Positions 16,290-24,404 of a DNA stretch of 64,000 nt are shown piece after piece. Position 1 is the first letter of the stretch. Every line of letters begins with the position of its first letter. The translations under genes were made by a program, and so were the position numbers. The notes beneath the pieces were generated by a model that saw only the letters and a program-made list of their open reading frames with translations, made no database searches and was not told the origin of the DNA. The DNA is from CAVPEV01 sp963703555 (lineage in GTDB: Bacteria; Actinomycetota; Actinomycetes; Actinomycetales; Cellulomonadaceae), in contig CAVPEV010000043.1 of NCBI GenBank assembly GCA_963703555.1, positions 149,786 through 213,785 of the forward strand. The letters are read 5' to 3'.

Positions 16290-17573
16290 TCAGGCCCGCT
16301 GCCAGCGCGGGAAGGCCGATGCGCCGGCATACCGCCCGGCGTCGTCCAGCTCCTCCTCGATGCGCAGCAACTGGTTGTACTTGTTGATGCGCTCGCCGCG
16401 GGCCGGGGCACCGGTCTTCATCTGACCGCCGTTGATGGCCACGGCCAGGTCGGCGATGGTGGTGTCCTCGGTCTCGCCGGACCGGTGGGACACCATCGTC
16501 GTGAAGCCGTTGCGCTGGGCGAGGGTGACCGCGTCCAGCGTCTCGGTGAGCGTGCCGATCTGGTTGAGCTTGACCAGCAGCGAGTTCGCCGCCTTGAGCT
16601 GGATGCCCTTCGCCAGCCGCGTGGGGTTGGTGACGAACAGGTCGTCGCCGACGACCTGCACCTTCTCCCCGAGCCGGGCCACGAGGGTGCTCCAGGCGTC
16701 CCAGTCGTCCTCGGCCAGCGGGTCCTCGAGGGAGACCAGCGGATAGTCCGCGACGAGCTGCTCGTAGTACTCGATCATCGCCGCCGCCTGCTGGGGCTTG
16801 CCCTCGAAGAGGTACTTGTCCTCGGAGTAGAACTCCGAGGCGGCCACGTCCACCGCCAGGGCGACATCCGTGCCGGGGACGTAGCCCGCCTTCTCGATGG
16901 CGACGAGGATGAGGTCCAGCGCCGCACGGTTCGAATCGAGGTCCGGGGCGAAGCCGCCCTCGTCGCCCAGCCCGGTGCTCAGTCCCCCGGCCTTCAGGAC
17001 GGACTTCAGCGCGTGGTACACCTCCGCGCCGGTCCGCAGCGCCTCGCGGAACGTCGGGGCGCCGATCGGAGCGATCATGAACTCCTGGATGTCCACATTG
17101 GAGTCCGCATGCGACCCGCCGTTGAGGATGTTCATCATCGGAACGGGCAGGACGTGAGCGTTCGGGCCGCCCAGGTAGCGGAACAACGGCAGGCCGGTGG
17201 AGTCCGCGGCGGCCTTTGCCACGGCCACCGACACACCGAGGATGGCATTGGCGCCGAGCTTGCCCTTGTTGGGCGTGCCGTCCAGCGCGATGAGCGCGGC
17301 GTCGACGAGGCGCTGCTCACCGGCCTCGTACCCGACGATCTCCGGGGCGATCTCGTCGGTGACCGCGGCGACCGCGCCCTCGACGCCCTTGCCCTCGTAG
17401 CGCCCCTTGTCGCCGTCACGGCGCTCGACGGCCTCGAACGCGCCGGTGGACGCTCCCGATGGCACGGCGGCCCGCGCGACGGTCCCGTCGTCGAGCGCGA
17501 CCTCGACCTCCACGGTGGGGTTTCCGCGCGAGTCGAGGATCTCGCGTGCTCCGACGGCCTCGATGGTGGCCAT
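16290..17573 (-). CDS. eno: Enolase
   Basis: 427 residues, typical length. It converts 2-phosphoglycerate to phosphoenolpyruvate. Visible motifs are the substrate loop SGASTGAFEA, the catalytic Glu in GDEGGFAPD, the metal ligands in LEDPLAEDDWD and the enolase signature LVKLNQIGTLTETL followed by SHRSGETED. ATG 17573 has GAAGGAG 5-6 nt upstream. It heads the conserved eno-ftsB-DUF501-ppx run. Confidence 0.98.
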   Translation of the reverse strand: MATIEAVGAREILDSRGNPTVEVEVALDDGTVARAAVPSGASTGAFEAVERRDGDKGRYEGKGVEGAVAAVTDEIAPEIVGYEAGEQRLVDAALIALDGTPNKGKLGANAILGVSVAVAKAAADSTGLPLFRYLGGPNAHVLPVPMMNILNGGSHADSNVDIQEFMIAPIGAPTFREALRTGAEVYHALKSVLKAGGLSTGLGDEGGFAPDLDSNRAALDLILVAIEKAGYVPGTDVALAVDVAASEFYSEDKYLFEGKPQQAAAMIEYYEQLVADYPLVSLEDPLAEDDWDAWSTLVARLGEKVQVVGDDLFVTNPTRLAKGIQLKAANSLLVKLNQIGTLTETLDAVTLAQRNGFTTMVSHRSGETEDTTIADLAVAINGGQMKTGAPARGERINKYNQLLRIEEELDDAGRYAGASAFPRWQRA

Positions 17574-17610
17574 GCGTGCTCCTTCGCCAGACTGGTGGGT
17601 TTGCGTCGTC

Positions 17611-17616
17611 AGGGTA
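17611..17616 (-). promoter_or_regulatory. Candidate eno -10 element
   Basis: TACCCT on the minus strand fits TANNNT and would place the start of transcription about 30 nt upstream of the eno ATG, leaving room for its ribosome binding site. Confidence 0.45.
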
Positions 17617-17662
17617 GTGCCGGGTCCCGATCGCCCTCCTAGGACCTTGGCAGGGTGCCGGG

Positions 17663-19102
17663 TCAGCCGACCGTGGTCTTCACCGCCGCGAGGATCTCGG
17701 CGAGACCCTTCTTCGCGTCCGCGAAGAACATCCCGGTCTTGGGGTTGGCATACAGCTCGTTGTCCAGGCCGGCGTAGCCGTGCCCGAGGGAGCGCTTGAT
17801 CACGACGATCGAGCGGGCATGGTCCACGTCGAGGATGGGCATGCCGGAGATCGCGTTGCCGGGCCGGCGGGCGGCCGGGTTGGTCACGTCGTTCGCGCCC
17901 ACCACCAGCGCGATGTCGCAGGTGTCGAACTCCGGGTTGACCTCGTCCATCTCCTTCAGCTGCGGGTATGGCACGTCGGCCTCGGCGAGCAGCACGTTCA
18001 TGTGCCCGGGCATCCGGCCGGCCACCGGGTGGATCGCGTAGTAGACGGTGATGCCCCGGTCGCTGAGCAGCTTCCCCAGGTCGCCGAGCTCGCGCTGGGC
18101 CTGGGCCGCGGCCAGGCCGTAGCCCGGCACGATGATGACCTTCGAGGCGTACGCGAGCTGGATGGCCACGTCCTCGGAGTCCACCCGCCGGACGTCGGCG
18201 GCGGCACCGCCGGCCAGCGGGCCCACCGTGCTGTCCGCGGTACCGAAGCCGCCCACCATGATGGCGAGCACGGACCGGTTCATCGCCTCGGCCATGAGCA
18301 GGGTGAGGATCGTCCCGGAGGCCCCGACGAGAGCACCGGCAACGATCATGATCTGGTTGTTCACGACGAAGCCGGCCATCGCGACGGCCAGCCCGGTGAA
18401 CGCGTTGAGCAGGGAGATCACGACCGGCATGTCCGCCCCGCCGATCGGCAGCACCATGAGGATGCCGAAGGCCAGCGCCGCCACCATGACCACGACGAGG
18501 ACCAGCACCGACGGGTCCACGACCACCCAGACCGCCCCGCCCAGCGCCACGACGACGCAGATCACGCTGAGGGCGCGCGAGCCGGGGAACGTGATCGGCG
18601 CCCCGGACACCCAGCCCTGCAGCTTCCCGGCGGCGACCAACGACCCGGAGAACGTCACCGAGCCGATGATGACGTCGAGCACGACGGGCACGCCCACGCC
18701 GGCCGACAGGCCGGTGCCGCCGCCGGTCACCCGGACGAAGTCCGCCAGTGCGACGAGGGCCGCGGCCCCGCCGCCGACGGCGTTGAACAGGGACACCAGC
18801 TGCGGAATGGCGGTCATCTGCACCCGACGGGCCGAGACCAGACCTGCGCCGGCGCCCACGGCGATGCCCAGCACCAGGGCGACGAGCGCCCCGCTGCGGA
18901 ACCGGGTGACCTCCGCCGCGGACGACCCGCCACCGTCCGCCACCAGAACCACGGTGGCGATGACCGCGGCTGCCATGCCGCCGGCCGACAGCAGGTTGCC
19001 GCGCCGCGCCGTCGCCGGGGACCGCATGAAGTGCAGGCCCAGCACGAAGCCGACGGCCGCCAGCAGGTAGACGATCCGGACGACGGTCTCCAGGACGCCC
19101 AT
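17663..19102 (-). CDS. pntB: NAD(P) transhydrogenase subunit beta
   Basis: 479 residues: about nine N-terminal transmembrane helices followed by the NADP(H)-binding domain III with the GYGLAAAQAQ motif near residue 320 and GANDVTNPAAR. With the two alpha polypeptides it couples proton import to NADPH production from NADH. Its ATG overlaps the stop of the upstream subunit in the pentamer TGATG, indicating coupling. It is the last gene of the three-gene operon. Confidence 0.96.
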   Translation of the reverse strand: MGVLETVVRIVYLLAAVGFVLGLHFMRSPATARRGNLLSAGGMAAAVIATVVLVADGGGSSAAEVTRFRSGALVALVLGIAVGAGAGLVSARRVQMTAIPQLVSLFNAVGGGAAALVALADFVRVTGGGTGLSAGVGVPVVLDVIIGSVTFSGSLVAAGKLQGWVSGAPITFPGSRALSVICVVVALGGAVWVVVDPSVLVLVVVMVAALAFGILMVLPIGGADMPVVISLLNAFTGLAVAMAGFVVNNQIMIVAGALVGASGTILTLLMAEAMNRSVLAIMVGGFGTADSTVGPLAGGAAADVRRVDSEDVAIQLAYASKVIIVPGYGLAAAQAQRELGDLGKLLSDRGITVYYAIHPVAGRMPGHMNVLLAEADVPYPQLKEMDEVNPEFDTCDIALVVGANDVTNPAARRPGNAISGMPILDVDHARSIVVIKRSLGHGYAGLDNELYANPKTGMFFADAKKGLAEILAAVKTTVG

Positions 19103-19422
19103 CAGTGTGCCTCTCCCTGCTCGCTGGGGGTGCTCGGCCGCGGCCGAGCACGGAACATGCCGAGCATCCGGTCCGTGACGACGTAGCCGCCGACGACGTT
19201 CATCGCCGCGAACGCGGCCGCCACGAAGGTCAGGACGTAGCCCAGGGGCGAGTCCGCCAGACCCGCGATGAGGATCGCCCCGACGAGCACCACCCCGTGG
19301 ATCGAGTTGGCCCCGGACATCATCGGGGTGTGCAGCGTCGCCGGGATCTTCGAGATGACCTCGAAGCCCACCAGCAGCGCCAGCACGAAGACGCTGAGGT
19401 TGCTCATCAGCTCAGTGCTCAT
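19102..19422 (-). CDS. pntAb: NAD(P) transhydrogenase subunit alpha, membrane part
   Basis: 106 residues with three transmembrane helices (FVLALLVGFEVISKIPATLHTP block, then LVGAILIAGLA and AAFAAMNVVGGYVVTDRML). This is the domain II portion of the alpha subunit, encoded separately as in Rhodospirillum-type transhydrogenases. ATG 19422 follows GAGGAGGTCCACG and overlaps the end of pntAa by 11 bp. Confidence 0.93.
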   Translation of the reverse strand: MSTELMSNLSVFVLALLVGFEVISKIPATLHTPMMSGANSIHGVVLVGAILIAGLADSPLGYVLTFVAAAFAAMNVVGGYVVTDRMLGMFRARPRPSTPSEQGEAH

Positions 19423-20545
19423 CGTGGACCTCCTCCTCGCCGGCAGCGCCGGCCCGTACGAGCACCGCCCCGACGACCTCGTCGTCGGGGTCCACGTGCA
19501 CGGCATCGTCGACGACCACCGCGGCGAGCAGTGCCACCGCGTTGCGGGCGTACGTCGCCGACGCCCCGGTGGGCATCTGCGCCGGCAGGGAGCCGGCACC
19601 GATGATCGTCACACCCCCCTCGGTGACCACCCGCTCGTCGGCGACGCTGCCGTCCACGTTGCCGCCCAGCGGCCCGGCCCCCAGATCGACGAGCACGGAG
19701 CCCGGCGCCATCGCCGCCACCGTCTGTGCGGTGACGAGCACCGGTGGTCGCCCGCCGGGCACCTGGGCCGTGGTGATCACGACGTCGAAGGTGCGGATCT
19801 GTGCCCCCAGCTCCGCCTGCTGCGTCGCGGTCTCCTGGGGGGTCAGCGCCCGGGCGTACCCGCCCTCGCCCGCCGCGTCACCCACCGAGGTGCGCAGGAA
19901 GCCCGCACCGAGGGACTCGACCTCGCCGCGCGCGGCGGGCCGGACGTCGTAGCCGCTGACCTGGGCACCCAGCCGGCGCGCCGTGCCGATGGCCTGCAGA
20001 CCCGCGACCCCGGCGCCCAGCACGAGCACCCGCGCCGGCCGTGCCGTGCCGGCGGCGGTGATCATCATCGGGAAGTAGCGCCCGAACGCCTCGGCGGCGA
20101 CGATCGCCGCCCGGTAGCCGGCGATGGAGGCCTGCGAGCTCAGGGCGTCCATGGACTGGGCACGGGGCAGCGTGCGGGGCAAAAGGTCGAGGCTGAGCAG
20201 GTGCACCCCGCGTGCGGCGACGCGAGCCAGGTCGCCGGCGTCAGCCCGGGCGTCCAGCAGACCGATGAGGACCTGTCCGGGCCGCAGCACGTCCAGCACA
20301 TCCGGTCCCGGCCGGCGGACGGCGAGCACGGCGTCGGCCTGCGCCAGCGCCGTGGCGCGGTCCACCATGCTCGCGCCGGCATCGGCGTACGCCGCGTCCG
20401 GGAAGAAGGCCCGCGCTCCCGCGCCCTCCTCGACGAGCACACGGCGCCCCTCGCCGACGAGACGGGCGACCACCTCCGGCACCAGGGCCACCCTGCGCTC
20501 CCCCGGTGCCTGTTCTGTCAGTGCGGCGACCGTCACCGTCGTCAT
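19412..20545 (-). CDS. pntAa: NAD(P) transhydrogenase subunit alpha, NAD-binding part
   Basis: 377 residues forming soluble domain I, which binds NAD(H). It shows ERRVALVPEVV at the N terminus, the Rossmann loop VLVLGAGVAGLQAIGTARRL near residue 170 and the mobile-loop region before VVITTAQVPG. It is related to alanine dehydrogenase, but the operon with pntAb and pntB settles the assignment. ATG 20545 has GGCGAGG upstream. It is the first gene of the operon. Confidence 0.94.
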   Translation of the reverse strand: MTTVTVAALTEQAPGERRVALVPEVVARLVGEGRRVLVEEGAGARAFFPDAAYADAGASMVDRATALAQADAVLAVRRPGPDVLDVLRPGQVLIGLLDARADAGDLARVAARGVHLLSLDLLPRTLPRAQSMDALSSQASIAGYRAAIVAAEAFGRYFPMMITAAGTARPARVLVLGAGVAGLQAIGTARRLGAQVSGYDVRPAARGEVESLGAGFLRTSVGDAAGEGGYARALTPQETATQQAELGAQIRTFDVVITTAQVPGGRPPVLVTAQTVAAMAPGSVLVDLGAGPLGGNVDGSVADERVVTEGGVTIIGAGSLPAQMPTGASATYARNAVALLAAVVVDDAVHVDPDDEVVGAVLVRAGAAGEEEVHDEH

Positions 20546-20685
20546 CAGTCCTCGCCTTCGTCGGCGGTCGCGCGACCGCACTCGGCCCACATGCTGTCCT
20601 GCGGGCTCTGCTCCTCCGTCGGACCTACGGCCCAGCCGGAGGAGGTGTCATGCTCCCGCCGGTGCCAAGGCCCGGCGGGTCCAGC

Positions 20686-21222
20686 TCACTGCGCCACAGC
20701 CAGCCACGGGTGGCTCGACGGGGCGATGACCAGCTGTGCCGGGTCGAACACCCCGAACCGCGGGTTGACCTGGAGGTCGGCCGCCCGGATCTGGTCGGCG
20801 ATCCCGGCGCTGACGTCCGCGTAGCCGGCCGTGCGCTGCAGGCCGGCCTCGGCCAGCGACAGCTGCACGATCGCCAGCGCGCCCGGGCTCGCCGCCACCG
20901 GCGCGGCTCCGGACTGCTGGTTCAGCGAGTCCAGGGTCGCCCGCGCGGTCTGCGTGGACACGTCGACCCCGTTGTCCTGGGCCGCCTGGACGTAGAACGG
21001 CGCGACGATCATCGCCATCAGGACGTCGGACTGCGAGGCACCGTTCGTCAGGCCGGCGAGGTCGCGGGTGGCGACCTGCACGTCCTGGACGCGGATGCGC
21101 TCGCCGTTCACCGTCGCGGCGACGGCGCCCGTCCCGCCGGTCGAGCACCCGCCGAGCAGACCGGCCACCACGACGGCGGGGACCAGTCCCCGCCGGACCA
21201 CCGCCCGCAACCCTGAGCTCAT
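20686..21222 (-). CDS. Lipoprotein with SurA/PrsA N-terminal-like domain
   Basis: 178 residues. A type II signal peptide (basic n-region, VVVAGLLGGC lipobox with Cys at about residue 26) is followed by a SurA-N-like helical domain starting VAATVNGERIRVQDV. The catalytic parvulin domain of full PrsA/SurA proteins is absent. Anchored outside the membrane, it may be a chaperone. Similar lipoproteins sit near mfd and eno in other actinobacteria. The ATG follows GAGGAGG. Confidence 0.78.
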   Translation of the reverse strand: MSSGLRAVVRRGLVPAVVVAGLLGGCSTGGTGAVAATVNGERIRVQDVQVATRDLAGLTNGASQSDVLMAMIVAPFYVQAAQDNGVDVSTQTARATLDSLNQQSGAAPVAASPGALAIVQLSLAEAGLQRTAGYADVSAGIADQIRAADLQVNPRFGVFDPAQLVIAPSSHPWLAVAQ

Positions 21223-21267
21223 GTGTCCTCCTCGCGGTGCGCGCCGGTCTGCGCGACGCCGCCGGCC

Positions 21268-21273
21268 ATGCTA
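21268..21273 (-). promoter_or_regulatory. Candidate -10 element for the SurA-like lipoprotein
   Basis: TAGCAT on the minus strand lies 46 nt upstream of the ATG inside the AT-richer patch ACTACTAGCATGG, the only such patch in this gap. Confidence 0.4.
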
Positions 21274-21365
21274 GTAGTGTCCGGCACCGCGCCTGGTGCG
21301 CTGCCCGACCGCAGGACGGCCGGGCGCCGGCAGCCCCGGCACCCGGCCGTCACGAGCCACCGGCC

Positions 21366-22889
21366 TCAGAACAGACCCATCGCCGAGTCGTCATAGCTGA
21401 CCAGGAGGTTCTTGGTCTGGCTGTAGTGCTCGAGCATCATCCGGTGGTTCTCCCGGCCGATACCGGACATCTTGTAGCCGCCGAACGCCGCCCCGGCCGG
21501 GTACCGGTGGTAACAGTTGGTCCACACCCGGCCGGCCTTGATCCCGCGTCCCATCCGGTAGGCACGGTTCCCGTCCCTCGTCCACACCCCGGCGCCGAGA
21601 CCGTAGGCGGTGTCGTTGGCGATCGCGAGCGCCTCGGCCTCGTCGGTGAACGTGGTCACGGCGAGCACGGGACCGAAGATCTCCTCCTGGAAGACCCGCA
21701 TGGAGTTCGTGCCCTTGAGCACGGTGGGCTGGTAGAAGAACCCGGCGTCATAGGGCGCGGGCAGGCTCGTCGGCGCCCCGCCGGCCAGCACCTCGCACCC
21801 CTCGGACCGTCCGACGTCGACGTAGCCGGAGACCTTGTCCAGCTGGGCGCGGGACACCTGCGGTCCGACCATGGTCGCTGTGTCCAGGGGGTTGCCCTGC
21901 ACCGCGCGGGAGAGCCGGTCCAGGCACCGCTGCATGAACGCGTCGTAGATGTCCGCCTGGACCAGGGCGCGCGACGGGCACGTGCACACCTCGCCCTTGT
22001 TGAAGGCGAAGAGCACGAGGCCCTCGACGGCCTTGTCCAGAAATGCGTCGTCGTGGGCCATGACGTCGGAGAAGAAGATGTTCGGGCTCTTGCCACCCAG
22101 CTCCAGGGTGACCGGGATGATGTTCTTGGCGGCGTACTCCATCATCATCCGGCCGGTCGTCGTCTCGCCGGTGAAGCCGATCTTCGCGATCCGCGGGCTG
22201 GACGCCAGCGCGCGGCCCATGTCGGCCCCCGGCCCGGTGAGCACGTTGACCACCCCGGCCGGGACAAGGTCGCCGATGACCTCCATGAGCTTGAGGATCG
22301 ACCACGGCGTCGGCGAGGCGGGCTTGACGATCGTGCAGTTGCCGGCGGCCAGCGCCGGGGCGATCTTCCAGGCCGCCATGAGCAGCGGGAAGTTGAACGG
22401 GATGATCTGCGCGACCACGCCGAGCGGCTCGTGGAAGTGGTAGGCGACGGTCGTGGCGTCGAGCTCGGTGCTCGAGCCCTCCATCATCCGGGCCGCCGCG
22501 GCGAAGTACCGGAAGTGGTCGGCCGCCAGCGGAATGTCCGCGGCCAGCGTCTCCCGCACCGGCTTGCCGTTCTCCCAGCTCTCCGCGACCGCGAGCTCCT
22601 CGCGGTGCGCGTCGATCCGGTCCGCGACGGCGTTGAGCACCGCGGCTCGCTCGGTCGGCGTGCTCAGGCCCCAGGTCGCGAACGCCTCGTGGGCCACGTC
22701 GAGCGCGTGCTCGACGTCCGCGGCCGTGGACCGCGGCACCTCGCAGATCGTCTGGCCGGTCGCCGGGGAGATGTCCCGGGAGTACTGGCCGTCGTGCGGG
22801 GCCACCCACGACCCGCCGACGAAGTTCTCGTACCTGGCCCGCACCTCCACGATGCTGCCGGGCGTTCCAGGGGCGGCATACACGGTCAT
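21366..22889 (-). CDS. NAD-dependent aldehyde dehydrogenase (acetaldehyde/ExaC type)
   Basis: The 507-residue class oxidises aldehydes to acids. It shows the NAD site IPFNFPLLMAAWKIAPALA, GFTGETTTGR, the catalytic Glu in LELGGKSPN and the catalytic Cys in GEVCTCPSRALVQ (about residue 305). The CTCPSR form is typical of the AldA/ExaC group that uses acetaldehyde or similar short aldehydes. ATG 22889 follows GGAGGTCGACC. DUF779 is upstream in the same direction, a known partnership of this ALDH subfamily. Confidence 0.92.
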   Translation of the reverse strand: MTVYAAPGTPGSIVEVRARYENFVGGSWVAPHDGQYSRDISPATGQTICEVPRSTAADVEHALDVAHEAFATWGLSTPTERAAVLNAVADRIDAHREELAVAESWENGKPVRETLAADIPLAADHFRYFAAAARMMEGSSTELDATTVAYHFHEPLGVVAQIIPFNFPLLMAAWKIAPALAAGNCTIVKPASPTPWSILKLMEVIGDLVPAGVVNVLTGPGADMGRALASSPRIAKIGFTGETTTGRMMMEYAAKNIIPVTLELGGKSPNIFFSDVMAHDDAFLDKAVEGLVLFAFNKGEVCTCPSRALVQADIYDAFMQRCLDRLSRAVQGNPLDTATMVGPQVSRAQLDKVSGYVDVGRSEGCEVLAGGAPTSLPAPYDAGFFYQPTVLKGTNSMRVFQEEIFGPVLAVTTFTDEAEALAIANDTAYGLGAGVWTRDGNRAYRMGRGIKAGRVWTNCYHRYPAGAAFGGYKMSGIGRENHRMMLEHYSQTKNLLVSYDDSAMGLF

Positions 22890-22995
22890 GGTCGACCTCC
22901 GCACAACGAGCGTCGGACGCTCGGCTGCCTTGCCGAGCCGGCGGAGCCGGCGTCACTCGTGCTCTCGACGCTATACCGCACCCGGCGCCGGTGGG

Positions 22996-23439
22996 TCAGG
23001 ATCTAGGGGCGGCGCGGTAGTGCACCTGTGCGGGGACCTGACCTGCGACGTCGAGCGCGGGATCGGTGTCCGCGCCGGCATCGAGCAGCCGCGAGCGGAC
23101 GAGGAACCGCATGTCCCGCGCCGACTCCAGGGAGAACTCCGCCCCGTAGCCCGGCTCGGCGTCGATCGTCAGGTGCAGATGGCGCGAGTACCGGAACTGG
23201 TGCTCCGACTGCCAGAGCCCCACCACGAGGGGCGAGCCGTCGCCCACCTCGAGGTCGGCCACGTGCACGTCGGTCCCCCCGAGCGGGAACTCGTCCCGGC
23301 GCACGCAGATCGGGGCGGAGCCGTCACAGCACCCGCCCGCCTGCACCAGGAGGATCTCGCCGTGCTCGGCGACCAGCTGCCGGAGCAGCTGCGCCGCCGC
23401 GGGTGTCACGGTCACCCGGTCAGGGCTCACCGCGTCCAT
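22996..23439 (-). CDS. DUF779 protein
   Basis: 147 residues, with the conserved block LVQAGGCCDGSAPIC near residues 31-45 whose clustered cysteines suggest metal or redox chemistry, and WQSEHQFRYSRH further on. Family members are commonly linked to aldehyde or alcohol dehydrogenase genes, as here. The activity is unknown. The ATG follows AGGAGGCGTC. The 106-bp gap to the dehydrogenase could hold a second promoter. Confidence 0.87.
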   Translation of the reverse strand: MDAVSPDRVTVTPAAAQLLRQLVAEHGEILLVQAGGCCDGSAPICVRRDEFPLGGTDVHVADLEVGDGSPLVVGLWQSEHQFRYSRHLHLTIDAEPGYGAEFSLESARDMRFLVRSRLLDAGADTDPALDVAGQVPAQVHYRAAPRS

Positions 23440-23525
23440 GACGCCTCCTCGGGTCGACTGCTCCGTCAGGCTACGCCGAGGCGTGCCGAGCGCTGCCGGT
23501 GCGCCGTCGGCCGACGCCGAGCGGC

Positions 23526-24404
23526 TCAGCCCCGCATCGGCCAGGCGCGACGAGCCGCATCGACGATCCGATCGGCCTGCGCCACGGTCGCCTCCGGGTC
23601 GCCCGGGCCGACGGCCTGCAGCGCGTCCAGCACGGCGTACGCGCAGGTGTCCTCCGCCGCGGCGGCGGCGTGCGCGGCCAGCACCCGCAGCCGGCTGCGC
23701 ACCACCACGGTGTCCTGGTGCTCCCCGAGGAGCTCCTGCAGCCGGGCCATCCGCGCGGCGAACGCCCGCGCCCGATCGTCGAAGACCGGGATGACGGACT
23801 CCCCGGCGTAGCGGGCCCGCTTGGCCGTCTTGCGCAGCTCGTGCAGCAACGGGTCACGGCGGGCGGGGTCCGGCTCCTCGTGCACGGCCCGCAGGGCCCG
23901 CACGACCCGGCCGAGGTCGTGACGGGCCAGCCCGTGCAGTGCCGACCGTCCCCGGCGGACCCGGGGCTCGAACGGCGGGTCGGCCACGAGCTCCTCGAGC
24001 CGAGTCAGCAGAGCCGGCCACCGGGGACTCGTCAGCGCGTCGACGGCCGCGGTGCGCGCCACGGCGGCGTCCGCATCCAGCTCTCGGTTCGCCCGGGCCG
24101 CGACGGGGCCCACGGCGAGGTCCGGCGGGAGCGAACCGACCGCAGCGAGCACCCGGTCCCGGACCACCTCGGCGTCCCGGGCGGCCCCGAGCGCGCCGGA
24201 CAGCCAGGCCAGCTCGGCGCGCAGATCGTCGACCGGTCCGGGGCTCAGCAGCGGGCGGTAGGTGGCCAGGGCGCTGCGCAGCCGACGCGAGGCGACCCGC
24301 ATGGCGTGCACCGCGTCGCCCGTCCCCTGCCGCACCTGCGGGTCGGCCCGGCGCAGCTCGTCCACCTGCGCTCGCAGGTAGGCCCGGATCGTCGAGGCGG
24401 CCAT
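23526..24404 (-). CDS. CHAD domain protein
   Basis: 292 residues, almost entirely helical, with the two-repeat CHAD arrangement of conserved His and basic residues: VHAMRVASRRLRSAL near residue 33 and LHELRKTAKRARYAGE near residue 188. CHAD domains bind inorganic polyphosphate. There is no CYTH triphosphatase domain fused to it. Its ATG directly follows the mfd stop codon (TAGATG), so it is probably read from the mfd transcript. Confidence 0.88.
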   Translation of the reverse strand: MAASTIRAYLRAQVDELRRADPQVRQGTGDAVHAMRVASRRLRSALATYRPLLSPGPVDDLRAELAWLSGALGAARDAEVVRDRVLAAVGSLPPDLAVGPVAARANRELDADAAVARTAAVDALTSPRWPALLTRLEELVADPPFEPRVRRGRSALHGLARHDLGRVVRALRAVHEEPDPARRDPLLHELRKTAKRARYAGESVIPVFDDRARAFAARMARLQELLGEHQDTVVVRSRLRVLAAHAAAAAEDTCAYAVLDALQAVGPGDPEATVAQADRIVDAARRAWPMRG

